From: JAWWBN01 sp033720955
Lineage (GTDB): Bacteria; Acidobacteriota; Thermoanaerobaculia; Multivoradales; JAHEKO01
Assembly: GCA_033720955.1 (NCBI GenBank)
Contig: JAWWBN010000146.1
Coordinates: 1-9,740, forward strand
Length of the DNA stretch: 9,740 nucleotides
Reading direction: 5' to 3'
Below are positions 1 through 4,912 of the stretch, piece after piece. The notes beneath the pieces are model-generated. The model ran no database searches and was not told the DNA's origin. It was given only the letters and a program-made list of their open reading frames with translations. A program made the position numbers and the translations under genes. The stretch's first letter is position 1. Each line of letters begins with the position of its first letter.

Positions 1-675
1 ACGCCCTCCTACTCCGGCTCCTACGAGAACCTCTCCGGCGCCTACGGCAAGCTCTGGCTGGAGCGGGGCGGCGTCTTCGTGCTGGCCAACATCCGCGGGG
101 GCGGCGAGTTCGGGCCCGCCTGGCACGAGGCGGCGCTGCTCGAGAACCGGCCGCGCGCCTTCGAGGACTTCGAGGCCGTGGCCGAGGATCTGGTGCGCCG
201 GGGCGTGACCTCGCCCGGCCGGCTGGGAATCGAGGGCCGGAGCAACGGGGGGCTGCTGGTGCTGGCCACCATGCTCCGACGGCCGGACCTCTACGGCGCC
301 GTGGTCTGCGGCGTCCCCCTGAGCGACATGCGGCGCTACCACCGGCTGCTCGCCGGCGCGAGCTGGATGGCCGAGTACGGCGACCCGGACGACCCGCAGG
401 TGTGGAGCTGGCTCCGCGCCTACTCGCCCTACCACAACGTCGAGCCCGACCGCGGCTACCCGCCGGTCTTCTTCTACACCTCCACCCGCGACGACCGGGT
501 GCACCCCGGCCACGCCCGGAAGATGGCCGCCCGGCTGGCCGAGCTGGGCTACCCGGTGACCTACTACGAGAACACCGAGGGCGGCCACGGCGGCTCGAGC
601 ACCAACGAGCAGCTCGCCTACCGGCTGGCGCTCTCCTACGCCCACCTCTGGCGCGAGCTGGGCGGCGCCCCCTAG
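1..675 (+). CDS. Prolyl oligopeptidase (S9A), C-terminal catalytic part, 5'-truncated
   Basis: The reading frame is open from base 1 to a TAG at 673-675 and gives 224 residues, so only the C-terminal alpha/beta-hydrolase domain is present; the N-terminal beta-propeller lies outside the window. Residues 27-37 (VLANIRGGGEF) and the following WHEAALLENR region are the classic prolyl oligopeptidase block. The nucleophile elbow GRSNGG places Ser at residue 81. The DDRV pair at 164-165 holds the catalytic Asp, and GGHGG holds the catalytic His at 196. YSPYHNV (141-147) is also typical of S9A enzymes. The family cleaves short peptides after proline. Whether this one is exported cannot be judged because the N-terminus is missing. 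It runs tail-to-tail into the FAD oxidoreductase gene with 15 bases between the stops. The catalytic residues look intact, so a functional gene is likely. The S9A call is firm; the substrate is not known. Confidence 0.93.
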   Translation, partial: TPSYSGSYENLSGAYGKLWLERGGVFVLANIRGGGEFGPAWHEAALLENRPRAFEDFEAVAEDLVRRGVTSPGRLGIEGRSNGGLLVLATMLRRPDLYGAVVCGVPLSDMRRYHRLLAGASWMAEYGDPDDPQVWSWLRAYSPYHNVEPDRGYPPVFFYTSTRDDRVHPGHARKMAARLAELGYPVTYYENTEGGHGGSSTNEQLAYRLALSYAHLWRELGGAP

Positions 676-690
676 ATCCGCGAGCGGCGG

Positions 691-2226
691 TCAGAGGGAG
701 TAGAGCCGGCGCAGGTGCCGGTACCACTCGCTCTCGAGCAGCTCGTGGGGATCGCGCCGCCGCTTCTCGGCCAGGAAGTCGGCCATCTGCGGGTAGCAGG
801 CTTCGAGCTGGTCGCGCCTCGCCCACCGGTGGTAGGTGAGGTAGAAGCTGCCGCCGTGATCGACGGCCAGATCGATCAGCGCCCGGAACTCGTCTCGGGC
901 GCGGCGCAGCCCGTCCGCGGTGTGGTCCACGTGCAGGTTGAGCACGACGCACGCCCACGGCCGGCGGGCCCAGCGCAGGAAGCTCACCCGGTCCGTCTCG
1001 ATCAGGCGGACGGTGCCGTAGATCACGTCGGCCTCGAGCTCCCGCAGGACCTCTCCAGCGCGGCGCAGGAAGGAGGCCAGATCGGGCCGCGGCACGTAGA
1101 GCTCGGTGATCATCTCCGACCCGGGCGCCGAAGCGCCGGAGCGCCGGTCGAGAGCCAGGTGGTAGTCGTCCAGGTAGCTGGTCATCTGGTGGGTGTCGGA
1201 CCAGTAGAGCTGGCCGCTGGTCGACAGGTAGTAGCGCGAGTAGAGGTCGAACGCCTCCTTCTTGTCGCGGTGGGCCAGCTCGATCAGGCGCTCCCAGACG
1301 CGGCGCGGCAGGCGGCGCCGACGCCCCGGTCGGGCGGCGGCGTCCGGCACCGGGCGGTAGCAGGAGAAAACCCCCCGGTCGAGGAAGCCGTCCGAGGTCG
1401 CGTCGGTCATGAACTGGAAGTCTCCGTAGAGAAAGCCGTCGGCGATCCGGGCCGCGAAGGCGTCCGACAGACCCTCGGCCGAGCGCACCTCCACGAGCCG
1501 CTCCAGCTTGCGCCGCCGGGCCAGCCGCAGCTTCACCGAGTAGACGACGCCGAACAGGCCGTAGCCCCCCACCACCAGCCGGAAGAGCTCGGGCTCCCGG
1601 TCCTCGGCGCAGGTCACCAGCTCGCCCGCCGGGGTGACCACCGTGAGGGACTCCACCTCGCCCACGATGGGCGCCAGCGTCAGCCCCCGCCCGTGCACGT
1701 TGGACGCGACCGCTCCACCCAGGGTCATCCGATCCGCCCCGGTCTGCTTCTGGACGATCGCCCAGGCCCGCTCGGCTCCCGCCTGGGTTCTCGCCAGGGC
1801 CTCGACCAGCGCCGGCCACTGGATCCCCGCCTCGACCTCCACCGTGCCCCGCTCCCGGTCGAAGGCGAGCACCCGGTCGAGGCCCCGGCTGTCGAGGTGC
1901 ACAGTGCCCGCGCCGAACTGCTGGCCGCCCATGGCGTGCCGGCCTCCGGCCACCGAGAGCTTGCGGCGGTCGCCGGCGGCCCGCAGGACCGCCTCTCGCA
2001 GCGTGCGCACGTCGCCCGGCCTCACGATCTCGCCCACGCGGGTGCGATTCAGCTTGGAGTGAACGTCGTTGACGACCAGCTCCGCCTCCGGCCGCGGCGG
2101 GCCGGCGCAGGAGGCCGGGGCGAGGGCCGCCAGACAGCCCAGCCGGAGCAGCTCGCGTCGGCTCCAGCCCCGGCCGGCTCCGGCGGGTCGTCGAACCGCG
2201 GCGGCCCCCGGGCGCGGCCTCCTCAC
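691..2226 (-). CDS. FAD-dependent oxidoreductase (VAO/PCMH family) with Tat-like N-terminus
   Basis: The product has 511 residues. The N-terminus carries a twin-arginine pattern, SRRELL at 22-27, then a short hydrophobic stretch ending near Cys40. The lipobox there is poor (Pro at -3), so export is likely but lipidation doubtful. The PCMH-type FAD-binding domain spans about 60-235: GGRHAMGG at 94-101 with His97 where this superfamily often binds FAD covalently, TLGGAVASNVHGRG at 168-181 contacting the flavin, and GGYGLFGVV at 220-228. The C-terminal block DPHELLESEWYR (about 492-503) resembles the end of sugar- and lactone-oxidase-like members. Start: GTG at 2226 is the only start codon after the in-frame stop at 2251-2253. 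Its ribosome site is weak (GGGAG, 3 bases away), so translation may be coupled to the tyrosinase, which ends 16 bases upstream. Family members oxidise alcohols, sugars, lactones or amines; the substrate here is unknown. The operon position suggests action on a tyrosinase substrate or product (inference). Confidence 0.88.
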   Translation of the reverse strand: MRRPRPGAAAVRRPAGAGRGWSRRELLRLGCLAALAPASCAGPPRPEAELVVNDVHSKLNRTRVGEIVRPGDVRTLREAVLRAAGDRRKLSVAGGRHAMGGQQFGAGTVHLDSRGLDRVLAFDRERGTVEVEAGIQWPALVEALARTQAGAERAWAIVQKQTGADRMTLGGAVASNVHGRGLTLAPIVGEVESLTVVTPAGELVTCAEDREPELFRLVVGGYGLFGVVYSVKLRLARRRKLERLVEVRSAEGLSDAFAARIADGFLYGDFQFMTDATSDGFLDRGVFSCYRPVPDAAARPGRRRRLPRRVWERLIELAHRDKKEAFDLYSRYYLSTSGQLYWSDTHQMTSYLDDYHLALDRRSGASAPGSEMITELYVPRPDLASFLRRAGEVLRELEADVIYGTVRLIETDRVSFLRWARRPWACVVLNLHVDHTADGLRRARDEFRALIDLAVDHGGSFYLTYHRWARRDQLEACYPQMADFLAEKRRRDPHELLESEWYRHLRRLYSL

Positions 2227-2242
2227 GCTCCCGGCGGCCGGG

Positions 2243-3214
2243 TCACGGCGTCAGGGTGTCGTAGTCGTAGAAGGGGCTCACGTCGAGCATCTGGGCGTTG
2301 GTCGGCGCGAACTGCGTCAGCACCGAGAAGATCGGGTCGTTTCTCCGGTGGTGCAGGAGCTGGGTCGCCGGGCCGGTGGTGGGCTGATAGTTGTCCACGC
2401 CGTTGGCGTTCTGCCACGAGGCCCAGAGCCGGTCCACATTGCAGTGGTTCAGGAAGAACGCCGGGTCGTTGGGGGAGGTCGCCGGGCCCATGTCGCCGCC
2501 CACCCACACGTGCACCCGGTTGTGGGTGTTGGGAGCGCTGAAGCTCGGCCGCCAGCCCTCCAGGCGGTTGCGCACTCCCGTCTCGCTGCCCTGGTTGAAG
2601 GGGCTGGCGTCGTAGGCGCCCTGCGCCATCGCCGCGGCGACGTCGGCCTTGTCGGGGAGGGTTCCGACCCCCTGCGCCAGGTCCCGCCGCAGCGGGCGCT
2701 GCGCGGCCCAGATGCCGCCCAGGCTGTCGCCCTCGATGCGCACCGTGAAGCCGTTGCTCTGGCGGAAGGGGCCGGTGATCACGAAGCGGCCGGCGCCGGT
2801 GCCGTTGCCGCCGATCCAGGCCGCGGTCCAGAGCGGCGTCGAAGACTGGAGGGACGGGGGGAGCTGGCCGTCGGTCGCCCAGTCCCAGTAGGGCAGCCCG
2901 AAGCTCGGGTCGCCCAGCACGCGCTGGAACTGGAACTCCAGCAGCAGCAGGTACCAGCGGTGCCAGGGGAGGAAGGCGGGCCCCGAGTGGGCGGCGTTGC
3001 GCCCGCCGGCCTGCCTCTCGTTCATCGCCATCGCGTGCCAGAGCACGAAGAGGTCCCAGGTCGACAGCGGCTGCGAGGGCATGCCGGGCTCGTGCAGGAT
3101 CTGCGAGATGTCGCCGGTCGACAGACCGGTGGCCTCCGCCTTCAGCGCCAGGACGCCGTCCACGAAGGCATCGCGCGCGGCGTTGTGGAGCAGGATGTTG
3201 CGTCGCGTTCCCAT
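2243..3214 (-). CDS. melC2: Tyrosinase (binuclear type-3 copper monooxygenase), MelC2-like
   Basis: The product has 323 residues. It should hydroxylate monophenols and oxidise o-diphenols to quinones. All six copper ligands are visible: CuA His60 (LWH), His76 (AAHSGPAFLPW) and His85 (PWHRWYL); CuB His231 and His235 (HNRVH) and His257 (FFLNH). The spacings 16, 9, 4 and 22 match those I recall for Streptomyces MelC2 (38/54/63 and 190/194/216). LPYWDWATDG (107-116), GRFVITGPF (142-150) and SPNDPAFF (247-254) are further MelC2-like blocks. The length is about 50 residues more than Streptomyces MelC2. There is no signal peptide, and no C-terminal lid domain as in fungal proenzymes. Start: ATG at 3214, five bases after AGGAGG; the frame stays open further upstream but overlaps the preceding gene there. 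The gene lies 11 bases after the caddie candidate and 16 bases before the FAD oxidase, so all three are probably one transcript. The family call is very secure; the physiological substrate (tyrosine/melanin or something else) is not. Confidence 0.95.
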   Translation of the reverse strand: MGTRRNILLHNAARDAFVDGVLALKAEATGLSTGDISQILHEPGMPSQPLSTWDLFVLWHAMAMNERQAGGRNAAHSGPAFLPWHRWYLLLLEFQFQRVLGDPSFGLPYWDWATDGQLPPSLQSSTPLWTAAWIGGNGTGAGRFVITGPFRQSNGFTVRIEGDSLGGIWAAQRPLRRDLAQGVGTLPDKADVAAAMAQGAYDASPFNQGSETGVRNRLEGWRPSFSAPNTHNRVHVWVGGDMGPATSPNDPAFFLNHCNVDRLWASWQNANGVDNYQPTTGPATQLLHHRRNDPIFSVLTQFAPTNAQMLDVSPFYDYDTLTP

Positions 3215-3219
3215 GGTCC

Positions 3220-3225
3220 CCTCCT
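3220..3225 (-). promoter_or_regulatory. Strong ribosome binding site of the tyrosinase gene
   Basis: AGGAGG on the minus strand, five bases before the ATG at 3214. It decides the tyrosinase start against longer in-frame options upstream. It lies directly after the TAG stop of the preceding gene, inside the purine-rich run that encodes that gene's lysine tail, which favours translational coupling. Confidence 0.85.
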
Positions 3226-3678
3226 CTACTCCTTCTTCTTCTTCTTCGACCCGGCGCCGTGCCGGTGCCCGGAGCCCTTCGCCCGGGCGGTCTTCCGCTT
3301 GCCGGTCCCCTTCCGCGCCGCCTCCAGCCGGGCGCGCCGCGACTTCTTCCGCGGCCCGGGGAAGTCGGCCGGAAACTGGTCGATCAGCTCGTGGCACATC
3401 TCCACCGCCGAGCCCCACGAGTAGTTGGGCAGGCCGTGGAAGTGCACCCGCCCGTCGTGGCCGACGGCGAGGTGACCGCCCAGCTTCTCGCCGTCGATGG
3501 TGATCTCGTAGGTCGTGACGATCTTGACCTTCCGCTTCTTGTGCACCGACTCGCGGACCGACCGCACCGGCCCGTGCACGTGGTGCGGCGCGAGCTTGGA
3601 GCGCCGGCGCTTCAGCCGCCGCGCGGCCTTGCCCGGGTCGAACCTCTCCAGCTCCGCCTGGTAGTCGCCCTTCTTCAT
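3226..3678 (-). CDS. Small basic protein, probable divergent MelC1-type tyrosinase caddie (copper chaperone)
   Basis: The product has 150 residues. The start is ATG 3678, six bases after AGGAGG; the longer open frame upstream overlaps the NTR gene and was not used. Residues 57-105 form a compact core: YEITIDGEKL (57-66), AVGHDGRVHFHGLPNYSW (71-88), then a predicted helix AVEMCHELIDQFP (91-103). As recalled, Streptomyces MelC1 has the same order: strand with VDG-x-EL, a DG turn, a strand ending in HY, then an Ala-rich helix. Its caddie tyrosine (Tyr98) would fall on Tyr86 here. Possible copper ligands nearby are His79, His81, Met94, Cys95 and His96. Unlike MelC1 there is no signal peptide. The flanks are very basic: residues 17-30, and 109-150 ending in five lysines. 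Position immediately upstream of a MelC2-like tyrosinase, with an 11-base gap, strongly supports the role. A basic nucleic-acid-binding protein is the alternative. The resemblance is judged by eye, not by search. Confidence 0.6.
   Translation of the reverse strand: MKKGDYQAELERFDPGKAARRLKRRRSKLAPHHVHGPVRSVRESVHKKRKVKIVTTYEITIDGEKLGGHLAVGHDGRVHFHGLPNYSWGSAVEMCHELIDQFPADFPGPRKKSRRARLEAARKGTGKRKTARAKGSGHRHGAGSKKKKKE
3232..3247 (-). repeat. Short AAG trinucleotide repeat encoding the lysine tail
   Basis: Five tandem CTT units plus one base on the plus strand, read as AAG codons for Lys145-149 at the end of the caddie candidate. Unit gain or loss would change only the lysine number, not the frame. 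It merges into the purine-rich ribosome site of the tyrosinase. Confidence 0.8.
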
Positions 3679-3751
3679 CTCCAACCTCCTCGGGGTACCC
3701 CTCCCGCGCGGGCCTCGCGGCCCTCCCGGCGAGGGGGGGTCGGCAACCGGC
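3679..3751 (-). promoter_or_regulatory. 73-base gap before the tyrosinase operon; possible operator palindrome
   Basis: This is the only untranslated space upstream of the caddie-tyrosinase-oxidase operon. It holds a perfect 10-base palindrome GGGGTACCCC at 3692-3701, just upstream of the ribosome site. On the minus strand it also holds a short hairpin CCCTC-GCCGG-GAGGG soon after the NTR gene's stop, with no following T run. I see no convincing -10/-35 pair, so the operon may have its own non-canonical promoter here or be read through from the NTR gene. Short palindromes arise by chance in DNA this GC-rich. Confidence 0.3.
3685..3690 (-). promoter_or_regulatory. Strong ribosome binding site of the caddie candidate
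   Basis: AGGAGG on the minus strand, six bases before ATG 3678. It fixes the start of the 150-residue protein and excludes the N-terminally extended reading of the same frame, which would run back into the NTR-domain gene. Confidence 0.85.
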
Positions 3752-4813
3752 TCAATACGCGGCCCGGGCCGGCTCGCACCCGCAGCCGCACTCGTCGCTG
3801 AAGGGCTGGAGACCCTCCAAGCAGAGCCAGCGGATGCGCTCGCAGACCTTGGGGTCCTTCGACACGTAGGAGCGGTCGGTCTTCTCGTAGTCACACTTCG
3901 GCGGGCAGAGCATCAGCGTGCAGCCCACGAAGCTCTCGGCGCAGAAGCAGGTGTTGCAGCCGTCGCCGGCCGGGAAGGTGTCGCCCACCTGGTACGGCTG
4001 GCCGTCGTACTCGCAGGCGGCGCAGGTGCCGGGCAGGTCGCCCGTCGGCTCCCTCGGCACGCACAGCAGACCCGGCTCGCAGCGCTCCTGCGCCCAGATC
4101 ATGGTGTAGCCGCCGCACGAGTCCCCCGGTCCGGCGAAGGGAGCGCAGGCCTTGCCGCCGGCCTGCAGCGGACGACACCAGCTCCCCGCGGGGCAGTCGG
4201 CGTCGGCCTCGCAGCTTCCCGTGCAGACCCGCGCGCCGGCGGCGTCGTACCACTCGGCGAAGCAGCCGCCGCAGTAGTTCGAGACACAGGTCGCGCCCGG
4301 CGCGTCGCAGGTGCTGAACCGGCAGGGATCGACCAGGCAGTGCACCATGCCCGCCTCGCAGTAGACCTTGTCGCCGCAGATCCGCGTACGGGTGCGCAGA
4401 AAGGCGAGATCGTCCGCGGTGAGGTCACCCGCCGGCTTGTTCATGTCGCACAGGTTCACGGCGAGCACCGGCGCCCCACCGGCGCCGCCCACCGCGTATC
4501 CGTTCAGGTAGTAGGTCTGGCCCACGCTCAGACCGATGCCGCAGGCGGCGCTGCTGCTGGCGGTCTGCAGCACGATGGCGTCCCCGGGCTCGAGGCACCC
4601 CTTGTAGACCTTCCGGACCGTGGCCTGGAAACGGACCTGCATCGGCGACGGCGAGGCCGCCGGGCCGGTGACCTCGGCGGTGAAGACCGCGTCGGCGCCG
4701 TTGTAGCTACGCGCCAGGTCGGGGGGCAGACAGGAGCAGGCCTCCGCCGAGACCGGGGCGAGCAGCGCCGCGGCGGCGAGGACGCCGAGAAAGAGGACGG
4801 GAGAGCACCGCAT
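3752..4813 (-). CDS. Secreted cysteine-rich protein with N-terminal netrin-like (TIMP-like) domain
   Basis: The product has 353 residues. Start: ATG 4813, six bases after AGGAGG. Residues 1-23 are a signal peptide (hydrophobic 6-20, likely cleavage after VSA), so the mature protein is exported. The mature N-terminus EACSCLPP followed by a beta-rich segment to about 122 (Cys26, 28, 73, 91, 122; FQATVRKVYKG; GQTYYLNGY) is the NTR/TIMP-like pattern. Residues 146-264 are cysteine-rich repeats (CADADC-like spacing, GPGDSCGG, CEPGLLC). Residues 267-307 (CEYDGQPYQVGDTFPAGDG, then CNTCFC and CTLMLC) resemble a VWC/pacifastin-type module. The tail 324-346 has the pattern CxxIxxxC...FxDxCGCGCE. The mature chain has 34 cysteines, an even number, consistent with full disulfide pairing outside the cytoplasm. 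In animals NTR domains inhibit metalloproteases or bind ligands; the bacterial role is unknown. It lies upstream of the tyrosinase operon on the same strand, 73 bases away, so a shared role is possible but not shown. Confidence 0.85.
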   Translation of the reverse strand: MRCSPVLFLGVLAAAALLAPVSAEACSCLPPDLARSYNGADAVFTAEVTGPAASPSPMQVRFQATVRKVYKGCLEPGDAIVLQTASSSAACGIGLSVGQTYYLNGYAVGGAGGAPVLAVNLCDMNKPAGDLTADDLAFLRTRTRICGDKVYCEAGMVHCLVDPCRFSTCDAPGATCVSNYCGGCFAEWYDAAGARVCTGSCEADADCPAGSWCRPLQAGGKACAPFAGPGDSCGGYTMIWAQERCEPGLLCVPREPTGDLPGTCAACEYDGQPYQVGDTFPAGDGCNTCFCAESFVGCTLMLCPPKCDYEKTDRSYVSKDPKVCERIRWLCLEGLQPFSDECGCGCEPARAAY

Positions 4814-4819
4814 GGCTCG

Positions 4820-4825
4820 CCTCCT
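4820..4825 (-). promoter_or_regulatory. Strong ribosome binding site of the NTR-domain gene
   Basis: AGGAGG (within AAAGGAGG) on the minus strand, six bases before ATG 4813. It selects the start that leaves a clean signal peptide at the N-terminus. The frame can be read further upstream to 4864, but that adds residues in front of the signal peptide and has no ribosome site. Confidence 0.85.
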
Positions 4826-4866
4826 TTCGTGGAAATCGGGTTGGGATCGGATCCACCTTACCAACT

Positions 4867-4884
4867 CCGGCGTCCCGAGGCCGG
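4867..4884 (-). terminator. Weak hairpin between the helicase and NTR genes
   Basis: CCGGC and GCCGG arms with an 8-base loop, about 30 bases after the helicase stop on the minus strand. A second small hairpin (CCCC-CGCA-GGGG, 4901-4912) directly follows that stop. Neither has a T run in the minus-strand direction. Termination here is possible but unproven. The remaining bases up to 4826 should hold the NTR gene's promoter, but I see no clear -10/-35 pair. Confidence 0.25.
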
Positions 4885-4912
4885 TTTCGTTACTTCGCTT
4901 CCCCTGCGGGGG

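Noticed and set aside
676..690. Tiny hairpin CCGC-GA-GCGG between the prolyl oligopeptidase and FAD oxidase stops
   Set aside because: The loop is only two bases and there is no T run, so it cannot be called a terminator.
715..2541. Open frame of about 600 codons on the plus strand
   Set aside because: It is antisense to the FAD oxidoreductase and the end of the tyrosinase, has no recognisable domain, and shows the same GC-driven composition.
3215..3418. N-terminal extension of the tyrosinase to 3418
   Set aside because: The extra part is the out-of-frame shadow of the caddie candidate; the ATG at 3214 has a perfect ribosome site and gives a normal tyrosinase N-terminus.
2069..3424. Long plus-strand frame across the tyrosinase region
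   Set aside because: It is antisense to the tyrosinase, whose six copper ligands and ribosome site are clear.
3679..3894. N-terminal extension of the caddie candidate back to 3894
   Set aside because: It would overlap the NTR gene's end, has a Pro/Arg/Ser-rich composition, and ignores the AGGAGG directly before ATG 3678.
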